A stretch of DNA of 64,000 bases from RGIG3102 sp964369975 (GTDB lineage: Bacteria > Bacillota > Clostridia > Oscillospirales > Ruminococcaceae), in NCBI GenBank assembly GCA_964369975.1, contig CAYJFZ010000002.1, positions 124,001-188,000 of the forward strand, written 5' to 3'. Made by a program: the position numbers and the translations under genes. The notes below the pieces were generated by a model. The model did no database searches, had not been told where the DNA came from, and saw only the letters and a program-made list of their open reading frames with translations. This document shows positions 1 to 9,170 of the stretch, piece after piece (the first letter of the stretch is position 1; every line of letters begins with the position of its first letter).

Positions 1-83
1 GAAGAAAATCAACAAGCTGTCCTGATCAATTAGCTTTAGCTTTAGAAGAAGCTATATCAGGCAAAACAGAATCAATAGCATAA
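1..83 (+). CDS. C-terminal fragment of an unidentified protein
   Basis: An open frame enters from the left edge and stops at TAA 81-83. About 26 residues are visible and end in LALALEEAISGKTESIA. It is followed immediately by an intrinsic terminator, which supports a real gene end. The fragment is too short for me to name the family; a short acidic helix is all that can be seen. Confidence 0.55.
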   Translation, partial: RKSTSCPDQLALALEEAISGKTESIA

Positions 84-90
84 AATAACT

Positions 91-118
91 AATAAGCCTT
101 TTTAGGCTTATTTTTTTT
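91..118 (+). terminator. Intrinsic terminator of the left-edge gene
   Basis: An 8-bp perfect stem, AATAAGCC (91-98) with GGCTTATT (105-112), encloses a TTTTTA loop and runs into eight T residues. Confidence 0.85.
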
Positions 119-162
119 ATTTCTGCCTATAATAGTTTTGAATAAACTTAAATAGGTGATTT

Positions 163-2412
163 ATGTATAAATTTAAAAATTTTTCTCAAGGAGCAAATAA
201 AAGTATAAACAGCGCTATTGAAATATCAGGCAAGCTCGGTCATATAACAGTGGGAACGGAGCATTTACTGCTTGGTATCTTAGCTCAAGGTAAAACTGAT
301 ATAAGCGATGTTTTGCAAAGATATAGCACTGATTTTAATAAAATATACTCCCTTACATCTACTGTTTTAGGTAGTGGAATGGGAGGTAGCTTAACGAGTG
401 ATGATTTAAGTAGCAATGCTGTTGAAGTATTGCGTACTTCTTATAGAATAGCTATAAGAATAGGGAAAGCTCAAGCTGGGATAAATGAACTATTCCAAGC
501 TATACTTATGCAAAAAAACTGTATGGCTTATAGACTTTTAATGTCAGTAATTGAAAATATGCCTTTGCTTGAAGAACAGGTAAAAGCAGTGAGTAATCAA
601 GGTAATATAAGCTATGAAAATAAGTATTCTCAAAACAGGAAAGAATATAAAAACCTTGAAAAATATTCTAAAAATCTAACTAAAATAGCGTATTTAACTC
701 CTTTTGATCCTTGTATAGGCAGAGAAAATGAAATCAATAGGATAATTGAAGTTTTACTAAGGCGAAAAAAGAATAATCCTTGTTTAGTAGGCCTTGCCGG
801 AGTGGGCAAAACTGCCATTATTGAAGGCATAGCGAATATGATAGCCACAAAGAAAGTGCCTAAAGAAATGCAAAATAAAGAAATCTACTCCCTTGATTTA
901 ACTTCTCTAATTGCAGGTACAAAATATAGAGGAGATTTTGAGGATAGGCTAAAATCTGTAATAGATGAAATTTCACAAGAAGAAGATATTATTTTATTTA
1001 TTGATGAAATTCATATAATTTCTGCTGCAGGTGGCGCTGAAGGGGCTATTGATGCAGCAAATATTCTAAAACCTGCCCTTGCAAGAGGTAAAATTCAGCT
1101 AATTGGAGCTACTACTCAAGACGAGTATACTAAAATAATAGAAAAAGACTCAGCCCTTGAAAGAAGGTTCTCAAAAGTTATTGTAAATGAGCCGAGCGAT
1201 GAAGTTGTTATTAAAATATTACAAGGGCTAAAGCACAGTTATGAAAGCTACCATGGTATTACCATTGAGGATAGGGCGATAAATACAATAGTGAGTTTAT
1301 CAAAAAGATATATAACGCAAAGATATATGCCGGATAAAGCAGTGGATTTATTAGATGAAAGCTGTGCAAAAGCAAAAATTGAAGGCTTAAAAGAAGTAGA
1401 TGAAAGCTGTATAGCAAAGGCAATAAGCGCTCAAACAGGTATACCCGTATCAAAAATTGAAAAAGAAGAAAAAGATACCTTAGAAAAATTAGAAAAAACT
1501 CTAAATTCTAAAATTTTTGGTCAAAAAGAGGCTATAAGTGCAATGGCATCTGCACTAAAAAAATGGAGAGTAGGCTTATGTGAAGAAAATAGGCCAATAG
1601 CGTCTCTTTTATTTTTAGGCCCAACGGGAGTAGGAAAAACGCAAAGCTGTAAAGTGCTCGCGAGTACTCTATTCGGCTCACAAAAAGCTCTGATAAGAAT
1701 TGACTGCACAGAGTATAGCGAAAAAGCAGATATTAAAAAATTAACAGGGGCGCCTCCTGGGTATGTAGGCTATGACCAAGTAGGAAAATTAGAGCAAGCT
1801 TTAGCTTTGAATCCTTACAGTGTTGTTTTATTTGATGAAATAGAAAAGGCGCATTTTGATTTATACAACTTATTACTACAAGTTATGGAAGATGGACAAT
1901 TAACTACCTCAAATGGAAAAGTTATAAACTTTAAAAATACAATTATCATAATGACTTCTAACTTAGGCGCAAAAGAATTAATAGCAAACAATATAAACTT
2001 AGGCTTTAGTGCACAAGAAAATGTAAATGATTTTAAAAGTGAAAAATTAGCCTTGGCTGTAAAATCTCATTTTCCTTTGGAGTTCATTGGTAGAATAGAT
2101 GAAATTATTCGTTTTATGCCACTTGATATAAACATACTATGTGAAATATCAGCTTTTATGATAAGTAATTTACAAGAAAAATTAAAAAATCAAGGAATAC
2201 ATCTTGAATATGAAAAATCTTTAATTGACTTAATAGCAAACACTTGTTTAAAATCACCTTATGGAGCAAGGAACATAAGGAGTGAAATATCTAAAAGGCT
2301 TGAAAAAGTTTTAAGTGAGTATTTATTTGATAATGATATATTAAAGGGCGATAGTGTGAGAGTTTGCGTAAAAGATGAAAACATATATGTTGAAAAACTG
2401 CAAAAAGTGTAA
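163..2412 (+). CDS. ClpC/ClpA-type AAA+ unfoldase lacking the M domain
   Basis: This is a Hsp100 ATPase of 749 residues that should unfold substrates and feed them to ClpP in the cytoplasm. It shows a Clp N domain (about 1-150), a first AAA+ module with Walker A GLAGVGKT and Walker B ILFIDEIH, and a second with GPTGVGKT and VLFDEIEKAH. A ClpP-docking type loop (LGF in NINLGFS) is present. ClpC normally carries a coiled-coil middle domain with a UVR motif, used by MecA/McsB adaptors. Here only about 35 residues join the first module to the second (DESCAKAKIEG to TGIPVSK), so that domain is missing and the length resembles ClpA. The start is the ATG after AGGTGA. No clpP, ctsR or mcsAB is nearby. 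The family call is firm; ClpC versus ClpA naming is not. Confidence 0.9.
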   Translation: MYKFKNFSQGANKSINSAIEISGKLGHITVGTEHLLLGILAQGKTDISDVLQRYSTDFNKIYSLTSTVLGSGMGGSLTSDDLSSNAVEVLRTSYRIAIRIGKAQAGINELFQAILMQKNCMAYRLLMSVIENMPLLEEQVKAVSNQGNISYENKYSQNRKEYKNLEKYSKNLTKIAYLTPFDPCIGRENEINRIIEVLLRRKKNNPCLVGLAGVGKTAIIEGIANMIATKKVPKEMQNKEIYSLDLTSLIAGTKYRGDFEDRLKSVIDEISQEEDIILFIDEIHIISAAGGAEGAIDAANILKPALARGKIQLIGATTQDEYTKIIEKDSALERRFSKVIVNEPSDEVVIKILQGLKHSYESYHGITIEDRAINTIVSLSKRYITQRYMPDKAVDLLDESCAKAKIEGLKEVDESCIAKAISAQTGIPVSKIEKEEKDTLEKLEKTLNSKIFGQKEAISAMASALKKWRVGLCEENRPIASLLFLGPTGVGKTQSCKVLASTLFGSQKALIRIDCTEYSEKADIKKLTGAPPGYVGYDQVGKLEQALALNPYSVVLFDEIEKAHFDLYNLLLQVMEDGQLTTSNGKVINFKNTIIIMTSNLGAKELIANNINLGFSAQENVNDFKSEKLALAVKSHFPLEFIGRIDEIIRFMPLDINILCEISAFMISNLQEKLKNQGIHLEYEKSLIDLIANTCLKSPYGARNIRSEISKRLEKVLSEYLFDNDILKGDSVRVCVKDENIYVEKLQKV

Positions 2413-2419
2413 AAAAATA

Positions 2420-2450
2420 AAAAGGCATTATCATAGCGATAATGCCTTTT
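2420..2450. terminator. Bidirectional terminator between convergent genes
   Basis: A 13-bp perfect stem AAAAGGCATTATC (2420-2432) with its complement at 2438-2450 has A- and T-rich flanks on both sides. It serves the clp gene and the convergent small gene. Confidence 0.8.
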
Positions 2451-2479
2451 AGTTATTAAACTTAAAATAAAAGATAGTA

Positions 2480-2698
2480 CTATCTTTCTTCTATAGTATA
2501 TGTGAATTCATATTTTTCTTGTAATGCTTTTACTTTATGTTCGTTATCTTCAATAAAAGTTTTAGTAAAAGTATTCTTGCCTTCTTTTTGATAGTCGTCT
2601 AATATTTTTTTTAATTCATCCCAGCATTCATCAGCTTTTTCGTAATGCTCATCTATAGAAATAACAAATTCTCTGCGTTTTGGTAATTTAGCTTTCAT
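2480..2698 (-). CDS. Small charged hypothetical protein
   Basis: This encodes 72 residues, starting MKAKLPKRREFVIS, with a ribosome binding site AAAGGATG at proper distance. It has no membrane segment or cysteines. The middle is rich in D, E and K and looks like two amphipathic helices (EKADECWDELKKILDDY and HKVKALQEKYEF) after a basic N-terminus. It stands alone between a terminator and a divergent aminopeptidase gene. I do not recognise the family and propose no function. Confidence 0.65.
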   Translation of the reverse strand: MKAKLPKRREFVISIDEHYEKADECWDELKKILDDYQKEGKNTFTKTFIEDNEHKVKALQEKYEFTYTIEER

Positions 2699-2828
2699 AA
2701 TTACATCCTTTTCACTGTCTTTTTTTATATTGTATTACTTTAGATATAAAAGGTCAATAGCTTTTATTGAAAAAAAATTAAAATAGTGTTATTATAATAG
2801 ATATATAAATAGAAAGATAGGTGGTTTT

Positions 2829-4061
2829 ATGCAAGAAAAATTATTACAAGAATATGCTAAAATGGCAGTCGGCGCAGGTGTTAATATTCAAAAAGGACAA
2901 AATTTAATTATTAACGCTCAAGTGCATACAGCATTTTTTGCACGCCTTTGTGCTATCGAGGCATATAAATTAGGGGCAAAAGAAGTAGTTGTGCATTATC
3001 AAGATGAAGAATTATCTAAAATTAAATTAGAAAATACTAAAGAAGATGTATTATGCGATGTAAAACCTTGGCTACTTCGCTCATATCTTGACTATCTTGA
3101 AGATGAAAAAGGTGCAGCTATATTAAGCATAGCAAGCTCAAATCCAGAAATCTATAAAGGCCTTGATATAAATAAAATTAGAAATGTATCTATTGCACAA
3201 AGAAAAGCATTACAGCCGTATAGAGATTATATGAGCCAAGAAAAAGCGCAATGGTGTATTGTGGCTATTCCATCTAATGCTTGGGCAAAAAAAGTGTTTT
3301 CTAACTTAAGCGAAGAAGAAGCTGTTAAAGAATTATGGGAAGCTATTTTTAAAGTTTCAAGAGTGGAAGGGGATTCAATTAAAAATTGGAAAGAACATTC
3401 AAAACATCAAGAAGTAAGAAAAGATAAATTAAATGAATTAGATTTAGTAGAATTACATTTTACTTCACAAAACGGCACAGATTTAAAAGTGGGTCTGGGT
3501 GAGGATTGTGTTTGGGCAGGAGTTAGCGAAAAAACTGTTACAGGAGTTGAGTATATTCCTAATATGCCAACAGAAGAATTATTTACAGCCCCTCATAAAG
3601 ATAGGGTGAATGGGATAGTATACGGAACAAAACCTTATGTTTACAGCGGTAATATAATTGAAGACTTCGTTTTAACTTTTAAAGATGGTAAAGTAGTAGA
3701 ATACGATGCAAAAGTGGGCAAAGACTTATTAGGACAATTATTATCAACAGATGAAGGGGCGAATAGAATAGGCGAAGTTGCCCTTGTTCCAAAAAGTAGC
3801 CCAATTAATAAAGAGAATATTTTATTTTACAATACTTTATTTGATGAAAATGCAGCTTGCCATATAGCCTTTGGTAAGGGTTATGCTTCAACAATTAAAA
3901 ACGGCCCTAAAATGACTAAGGAAGAATTAGCTAATAAAGGCTTAAATGATTCACTCATTCACGATGATGTTATGATAGGTAGCAGTGATATGTCTATTGT
4001 AGGCTTAACTAAAAAAGGCGAAAAGATTACCATATTTGAAAATGGCGACTGGGCGATATAA
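2829..4061 (+). CDS. M29-family metalloaminopeptidase
   Basis: This 410-residue protein matches the AmpS/PepS/aminopeptidase T family, cytoplasmic cobalt- or zinc-dependent exopeptidases that remove N-terminal residues from peptides. The family's ligand regions are in order: the Glu of NMPTEELFTAP, the Glu of NRIGEVALVP, the His of NAACHIAFGKG and the His-Asp of LIHDDVMIG. Length is typical. The start follows GATAGGTGG. A TATAAT lies about 30 bp upstream (2793-2798), but the only good -35 (TTGAAA 2767) is 20 bp away, so the promoter is uncertain. It is transcribed alone, ahead of the rimP operon promoter. Confidence 0.93.
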   Translation: MQEKLLQEYAKMAVGAGVNIQKGQNLIINAQVHTAFFARLCAIEAYKLGAKEVVVHYQDEELSKIKLENTKEDVLCDVKPWLLRSYLDYLEDEKGAAILSIASSNPEIYKGLDINKIRNVSIAQRKALQPYRDYMSQEKAQWCIVAIPSNAWAKKVFSNLSEEEAVKELWEAIFKVSRVEGDSIKNWKEHSKHQEVRKDKLNELDLVELHFTSQNGTDLKVGLGEDCVWAGVSEKTVTGVEYIPNMPTEELFTAPHKDRVNGIVYGTKPYVYSGNIIEDFVLTFKDGKVVEYDAKVGKDLLGQLLSTDEGANRIGEVALVPKSSPINKENILFYNTLFDENAACHIAFGKGYASTIKNGPKMTKEELANKGLNDSLIHDDVMIGSSDMSIVGLTKKGEKITIFENGDWAI

Positions 4062-4103
4062 GATATAAATTACCAATAGTAGGAAGATAAATAATAAAAA
4101 TGC

Positions 4104-4132
4104 TTGCTTTTTATAAAGTAATGTGGTATAAT
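4104..4132 (+). promoter_or_regulatory. Sigma-A promoter of the rimP-ribF operon
   Basis: TTGCTT (4104-4109), a 17-bp spacer and a perfect TATAAT (4127-4132) lie about 80 bp upstream of rimP. Confidence 0.8.
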
Positions 4133-4158
4133 TTGTATCGTTAATAGAGTTTGAAAGG

Positions 4159-4190
4159 AAGAGTGGGGTTACCCGCTCTTTTCATTTTGT
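4159..4190 (+). promoter_or_regulatory. rimP leader hairpin
   Basis: A 9-bp stem AAGAGTGGG (4159-4167) / CCCGCTCTT (4172-4180), with one G-T wobble, closes a GTTA loop and is followed by a T-rich run TTCATTTT. It sits in the 5' UTR between promoter and rimP. A short hairpin with a U-rich tail is a recurrent element upstream of Firmicutes rimP and may act as an attenuator. That role is inferred from position and form. Confidence 0.6.
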
Positions 4191-4210
4191 AAATATGGAG
4201 GAAAATTATT

Positions 4211-4687
4211 TTGGCTAAAGGTAAAAAAGCTACCGAAGTAGTAGAAGACATAGTAAAGCCTATCTGCGATGAGTTAGGACTTATCTTATGGGATGTAAGA
4301 TTTGAAAAAGAAGGTCCGGATTGGTTTTTAAGAGTGTTTATTGATAAAGAAGAAGGCGGTATCACAATTGAAGACTGCGAAAGTGTTTCAAGAAAAGCTG
4401 ACCCTTTAATTGATGAAGAAGATCCTATAAAACAAGCGTATTTCTTTGAAGTATCATCAGCAGGACTTGGCAGAAAACTTACAAAAGAAATGCACTTTAA
4501 AACAAAAATCGGCAGTGAAGTATTAGCAAAATTAATAAGACCTATTGATAACGAAAGAGAAATTCAAGGTATACTACAAGATTTTGATGATATGAATATC
4601 AGTATAAAATTAGAAGATAAAGAAGTTAAAATAGCTTTAAAAGATACATCTTTTGTAAAGCTATGTGATGATTTAGATTTATTTTAG
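4211..4687 (+). CDS. rimP: Ribosome maturation factor RimP
   Basis: This 158-residue protein assists 30S subunit maturation. It has the RimP pattern: an N-terminal alpha/beta domain with LGLILWDVRFEKEG and RVFIDKEEGGITIEDCESVSR, the junction YFFEVSSAGLGRKL, and a C-terminal Sm-like beta domain. The start is a TTG codon, chosen because ATATGGAGG lies at the right distance and no in-frame ATG precedes the conserved region. It is the first gene of a nine-gene operon and is followed by nusA after 15 bp. Confidence 0.96.
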   Translation: MAKGKKATEVVEDIVKPICDELGLILWDVRFEKEGPDWFLRVFIDKEEGGITIEDCESVSRKADPLIDEEDPIKQAYFFEVSSAGLGRKLTKEMHFKTKIGSEVLAKLIRPIDNEREIQGILQDFDDMNISIKLEDKEVKIALKDTSFVKLCDDLDLF

Positions 4688-4702
4688 GAGGATGAAGGAA
4701 AA

Positions 4703-5755
4703 ATGAATAAAGAATTTTTTGAAGCACTTGATACGATAGAAAAAGAAAAAGGTATAAAAAAAGAAGTGCTGCTTGAAAAAATCACAAAGGCTATGGAAGT
4801 AGCAGTAGAAAAAGACTTAGGTATTGAGGGCAATGTAAGCGTTATAGCAGACAGCGAAAAATTCAACTTCGCAGTTTCAGTAATAAAAACTGTTGTAGAA
4901 GATGAAGTAGAAAATCCAGATACAGAAATTTTATTAGTAGACGCTAAAAAAATAAAAGCAAGAATTAAAGTAGGCGCACAAATAGGTGTGCCACTAAAAA
5001 CTAAAGAATTTGGATATATCGCAATAGGTGCTGCAAAAAATGTTATAAGACAAGGCATTAAAGAAGCAGAAAAAGCACAAATTTTTGAAGATATGAAAGG
5101 CAAAGCTCAGGAAATCGTAAGCGGAGTTGTACAAAGAAGAAACGAAAAAACAGGAGCTTTAATTATTCAAATAGGTAATAATGAATTCATATTGCCAAGA
5201 GATGAGCAAATTCCGGGAGAAGACCCATTAAGAGGCGAGCATATAAAGGTGTTTGTAGTAGATGTGGTTTCTTCTGAAAAGGGCCCTAAAATAATGTTAA
5301 GCAGAACTCATCCAGGCTTTGTGAAAAGAATGTTTGAATTAGAAGTGCCTGAAATTTTCTCAGGTGTAGTAGAAGTGAAGAGCATCTGCCGAGAAGCAGG
5401 AGCAAGAACAAAACTTGCTGTTATTTCATCAGATGACAATGTAGATGCGATTGGCGCTTGCATAGGCCCTAAAAGATCTCGTATTGACAATGTAATTGAA
5501 GAAATCGGCGGAGAAAAAATAGACATAGTAAAATACAGTGATGACCCAGTAGAATTCATTTCAGCAGCTCTATCACCGGCAAGTGTTGTCAGTGTAGAAA
5601 TAATCGAAGGGCAAAATAAGGCTTGCAAAGTGTTAGTGCCAGATGAGCAATTATCTTTAGCAATAGGCAATAAAGGCCAAAATGCTCGCTTAGCTGCAAG
5701 GCTTACAGGATACAACATTGATATCCACCCACAAAGTGGATACTTTAACGGATAA
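4703..5755 (+). CDS. nusA: Transcription termination/antitermination factor NusA
   Basis: NusA binds RNA polymerase and nascent RNA and modulates pausing, termination and antitermination. The 350-residue protein has an N-terminal polymerase-binding domain (about 1-125), an S1 domain (about 135-200, QEIVSGVVQRRNEKTGALI) and two KH domains (about 205-345) with GACIGPKRSRI and LAIGNKGQNARLAARLTGYNIDI. It ends soon after KH2 without the C-terminal repeats of proteobacterial NusA, as is usual in Firmicutes. A strong TAGGAGG precedes the ATG. Confidence 0.98.
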   Translation: MNKEFFEALDTIEKEKGIKKEVLLEKITKAMEVAVEKDLGIEGNVSVIADSEKFNFAVSVIKTVVEDEVENPDTEILLVDAKKIKARIKVGAQIGVPLKTKEFGYIAIGAAKNVIRQGIKEAEKAQIFEDMKGKAQEIVSGVVQRRNEKTGALIIQIGNNEFILPRDEQIPGEDPLRGEHIKVFVVDVVSSEKGPKIMLSRTHPGFVKRMFELEVPEIFSGVVEVKSICREAGARTKLAVISSDDNVDAIGACIGPKRSRIDNVIEEIGGEKIDIVKYSDDPVEFISAALSPASVVSVEIIEGQNKACKVLVPDEQLSLAIGNKGQNARLAARLTGYNIDIHPQSGYFNG

Positions 5756-5769
5756 TAAGGAGAGTATTT

Positions 5770-6036
5770 ATGGCTATAAAAAAAGTACCTCAAAGAAGAT
5801 GTATAGGTTGCAACATTTCAAAAGATAAAAATGAGCTTATAAGAATAGTGAAAAACAATCAAAATGAAATATCAGTTGATTTAACAGGTAAAAAAGCTGG
5901 CAGAGGTGCTTACATCTGCAAAAGTGGTGATTGTTTACAAAAAGCCCAAAAAGCAAATAGACTGCAAAGAGCTTTTGAGTGTAGCATTAGCGAAGAAATT
6001 TTTGTAAGGCTTAATCAGGAGATAGAACATGAATAA
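5770..6036 (+). CDS. rnpM: RNase P modulator RnpM (YlxR)
   Basis: This 88-residue YlxR-family protein has the characteristic RRCIGCNISKDKNELIRIVK motif and GRGAYIC near the middle. YlxR in Bacillus subtilis has been shown to bind RNase P RNA and modulate its activity; that function is assumed here by family. It sits in the conserved slot between nusA and the L7Ae-like gene, behind AAGGAGAG. Confidence 0.93.
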   Translation: MAIKKVPQRRCIGCNISKDKNELIRIVKNNQNEISVDLTGKKAGRGAYICKSGDCLQKAQKANRLQRAFECSISEEIFVRLNQEIEHE

Positions 6037-6325
6037 CAAATTGTTTTCTGCTATTTCAATGGCAAGAAAAGCTGGTAAATTAATTTACGGCTTTGACAGT
6101 GTGATTGAAAATGCCAATAAAGGGAAAGTATTTTTAATAATGGCAACAGAAGATTTAAGCGAAAAAACTTTTAAAAACTTAGAATTTGCTTGTGAAGACA
6201 TACAAGAAGTTTTAAAAATAGATCTGACTCAAGATAGTTTAGCAAAAATTATAGGTAAAAAAACAGGAATTATAGCTATAACAGACGAAAACTTAGCAAA
6301 GTTGTGCCTTAATGCACTGCAATAG
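6029..6325 (+). CDS. ylxQ: L7Ae-family ribosomal-like protein YlxQ
   Basis: A 98-residue protein of the L7Ae/L30e/S12e/Gadd45 fold, a kink-turn RNA-binding family. The N-terminus MNNKLFSAISMARKAGKLIYG and the C-terminal GIIAITDENLAKL are family features. It overlaps rnpM by 8 bp, which suggests translational coupling. The precise RNA target of YlxQ is not established. Confidence 0.9.
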   Translation: MNNKLFSAISMARKAGKLIYGFDSVIENANKGKVFLIMATEDLSEKTFKNLEFACEDIQEVLKIDLTQDSLAKIIGKKTGIIAITDENLAKLCLNALQ

Positions 6326-6341
6326 TAAAAGGAGATAATTA

Positions 6342-8786
6342 ATGGTAATAAAATATAAAGTAAAAGACTTAATAGATGATTTTAAATTAGATTCAAAATC
6401 AGCATTAGCTGAGCTTGGTGAAGTGTTAAAAAAAGAAGATGTCAAAAAGACAACTGTTTTAACTCCGCACGAAGCGAATGTTGTGTTTGAACATTATACA
6501 AATAAAGCGAGTATAGAAGATTTAAACTCATACTTAAATGTAAAAACACAGGAAAAACCAAAGGTAGAAAAGCCAGCAGCTAAAAAAGAGGCTGCAAAGC
6601 AGGTAGCTGATAAAAAACCACAGCCACCAAAAACAGAAAAACCAAAACAGGCTGAGAAAAAAGCGCCTGAAAAGAAAGTATCAAACGAGCCTTTAAGAAA
6701 AGCTGATGGTACAGTTGTACAAAAACCAGTTCACACTCCAAAGCCAAAAACTCAAGAAACTACAGTAAAACAAGAAAGAATTACTGTGACAGTTGATACA
6801 AGACAAACAAATGTAAACTTAGATAAATTCAATGAGCGATATGATCAAATGGCTCAAAATAAGCCGTTTAATAGTGCAAATAATAGAAAAAATCAACAGT
6901 TTGCTGGCGGTAAACAAAAGTTTAATAAAAATAAAAATAACAAATATAATCAAAGGCCAAACCAATTTGGTAAAAAGAAAATAGAAACTGAAGCGCAAAA
7001 ATTAGAAAGATTACATCTTGAAAAAGCAAGAAAAGCACAATTGAAAGTGCAAATTCCAGATGACATTTCAGTAGGCGAATTAGCTACAAGATTAAAAGTT
7101 ACAGCAAGCGAAGTTGTAAAAAAATTAATGGGTCTTGGAATTATGGCTTCAATTAGTCAAGTAGTTGACTTTGATACAGCCTCTTTAATCGCTGAAGAAT
7201 TAGGCGCAAAAGTAGAAAAAGAAGTAGTTGTAACAATTGAAGAGCGTCTATTTGAAATAATTGAAGATAATGCAGAAAATACACAGGAAAGACCTCCTGT
7301 TGTAGTTGTTATGGGACATATTGACCATGGTAAAACGAGTCTTTTAGACGCTATTAGAAAAACTAATGTAACTACAGGCGAAGCTGGTGGTATCACTCAG
7401 CATATAGGCGCTTATCAAGTAAGAGCAAACAATAAAGTGCTTACTTTCTTAGATACTCCGGGGCATGAAGCCTTTACTTCAATGCGTCAAAGGGGTGCAC
7501 AAATCACTGACATCGCTATATTAGTAGTAGCAGCTGATGATGGTATAATGCCACAGACAATAGAGTCTATAAATCATGCAAAAGCTGCGGAAATTCCAAT
7601 TATCGTAGCTATAAATAAAATGGATAAACCAACAGCAAATCCTGATAAAGTAAGACAAGAATTAACAGAACACGGCTTAGTAGTAGAAGAATGGGGCGGT
7701 GATATAATTTCTGTGCCAATTTCAGCTAAAACTGGTGATGGAATTGATACCTTACTTGAAATGATTACTTTAATTAGTGATGTTGCAGAATTAAAAGCAA
7801 ACTCAAACAGAAAAGCTGTAGGTGCAGTTATCGAAGCAAGATTAGACAAAGGCTTAGGCCCTGTTGCTACTATCCTAATTCAAAACGGCACACTTAATAA
7901 GGGTGATGTTATCATTGCTGGTACTGCAGTTGGTAGAGTAAGGGTGATGACTAATGATAAAGGTGTTAGATTAGATGAAGCAGGCCCGTCAACTCCTGTT
8001 GAAATTACTGGTCTTACAGAAGTGCCAACAGCTGGCGATTTATTCAGCGCTGTTGAAGATGAAAAATTAGCAAGAGAGCTTGCACAACAAAGAACAACAC
8101 AAATTAAAGAAGAAAAATTCAACAGCTATCAAAAAGTTACTCTGGATAACTTATTTAGCCAAATTGCAGAAGGTGAGATGAAAGAATTACCTGTTGTAGT
8201 AAAAGCCGATGTTCAAGGCTCTGCTGAGGCTGTAAAGCAATCTTTAGAAAAATTAACTAATGAAGAAGTTAGAGTTAAAGTAATTCACGCAGGCGTTGGT
8301 GCTATTAGCAAAAGTGATGTAATGCTTGCTTCTGCTTCAAATGCTATAATCATAGGCTTTAATGTTCGCCCTGACAGCGTTGCAAAGCAAGATGCAGACC
8401 TTGAAAGCGTTGAAATGAGAATGTATAGAGTTATCTATGATGCTATTAACGATGTTAAAGATGCAATGAAAGGTATGCTATCTCCTAAATTCAGAGAAGT
8501 TGAACTCGGTCATGCTGAAGTTAGAGAAGTTTACAAAATTTCATCAATCGGAACTATTGCAGGTTGTTATGTAAAAGCTGGTAAAGTTGCAAGAAATGCT
8601 CAAATAAGAGTTGTTCGTGATGGTGTTGTTATTGCAGAAGATGAAATTTCATCATTAAAAAGATTTAAAGACGATGCTAAAGAAGTGGCTACTGGCTATG
8701 AGTGTGGTATCGGCTTAGATAAGTTTAACGACATCAAAGAAGGCGATATATTAGAATCATTCATCATTGAAGAATATAAAGATTAA
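6342..8786 (+). CDS. infB: Translation initiation factor IF-2
   Basis: The GTPase that places initiator tRNA on the 30S subunit. The 814-residue protein has an N-terminal region with a low-complexity K/P/Q/E linker (about 65-225), then an IF2 N domain (about 240-290), the G domain (about 320-485) with GHIDHGKT, DTPGHEAF and NKMDK, and domains II, III and IV to the end. The linker is rich in Asn/Gln/Lys, consistent with the AT-rich genome. The start follows AAAGGAGAT. Confidence 0.98.
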   Translation: MVIKYKVKDLIDDFKLDSKSALAELGEVLKKEDVKKTTVLTPHEANVVFEHYTNKASIEDLNSYLNVKTQEKPKVEKPAAKKEAAKQVADKKPQPPKTEKPKQAEKKAPEKKVSNEPLRKADGTVVQKPVHTPKPKTQETTVKQERITVTVDTRQTNVNLDKFNERYDQMAQNKPFNSANNRKNQQFAGGKQKFNKNKNNKYNQRPNQFGKKKIETEAQKLERLHLEKARKAQLKVQIPDDISVGELATRLKVTASEVVKKLMGLGIMASISQVVDFDTASLIAEELGAKVEKEVVVTIEERLFEIIEDNAENTQERPPVVVVMGHIDHGKTSLLDAIRKTNVTTGEAGGITQHIGAYQVRANNKVLTFLDTPGHEAFTSMRQRGAQITDIAILVVAADDGIMPQTIESINHAKAAEIPIIVAINKMDKPTANPDKVRQELTEHGLVVEEWGGDIISVPISAKTGDGIDTLLEMITLISDVAELKANSNRKAVGAVIEARLDKGLGPVATILIQNGTLNKGDVIIAGTAVGRVRVMTNDKGVRLDEAGPSTPVEITGLTEVPTAGDLFSAVEDEKLARELAQQRTTQIKEEKFNSYQKVTLDNLFSQIAEGEMKELPVVVKADVQGSAEAVKQSLEKLTNEEVRVKVIHAGVGAISKSDVMLASASNAIIIGFNVRPDSVAKQDADLESVEMRMYRVIYDAINDVKDAMKGMLSPKFREVELGHAEVREVYKISSIGTIAGCYVKAGKVARNAQIRVVRDGVVIAEDEISSLKRFKDDAKEVATGYECGIGLDKFNDIKEGDILESFIIEEYKD

Positions 8787-8810
8787 TGATTTTTTTAAAG
8801 GAGGTTAGTT

Positions 8811-9170
8811 ATGGCTTCAACTAAAAACGAAAGATTAAATGAAGATATAAAAAGAGAATTAGTAAACATAATATCCACTATGAAAGACCCAAGACTTCAA
8901 TGCTTTTTAACAGTAATGAGAGTTGATACTGCCCCTGATTTAACATCAGCTAAAGTTCATATTAGTGTTTTAGAAGGCGAAGAAGCTTTAGATAAAGCTA
9001 TAATTGCTTTGCAAAAAGCTCAAGGCCATATTAGAGGTGAGCTTTCAAAGAGATTAAAAATCAGAAGGAGTCCTGAATTTGTTTTTATTAAAGACAGTGG
9101 CACTGCTTATGCTTTTAAAATCAACAATATCATAAAGGATATAAATAAGGGAAATAAAAACGATGAATAA
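8811..9170 (+). CDS. rbfA: 30S ribosome-binding factor RbfA
   Basis: A 119-residue KH-fold protein needed for late 16S rRNA processing and 30S maturation. Recognisable segments are RLNEDIKRELVNIIS, MKDPRLQCFLTVMRVD and LKIRRSPEFVFIKD. It follows infB with a strong AAAGGAGGT site and overlaps nrnA by 8 bp. Confidence 0.96.
   Translation: MASTKNERLNEDIKRELVNIISTMKDPRLQCFLTVMRVDTAPDLTSAKVHISVLEGEEALDKAIIALQKAQGHIRGELSKRLKIRRSPEFVFIKDSGTAYAFKINNIIKDINKGNKNDE

Noticed and set aside
4684..5793. Long open frames on the minus strand opposite nusA (and similar frames opposite infB, pnp and others)
   Set aside because: They are shadows of real genes in other frames: no ribosome binding sites, low-complexity Ser/Leu/Phe-rich translations, and no recognisable motifs.
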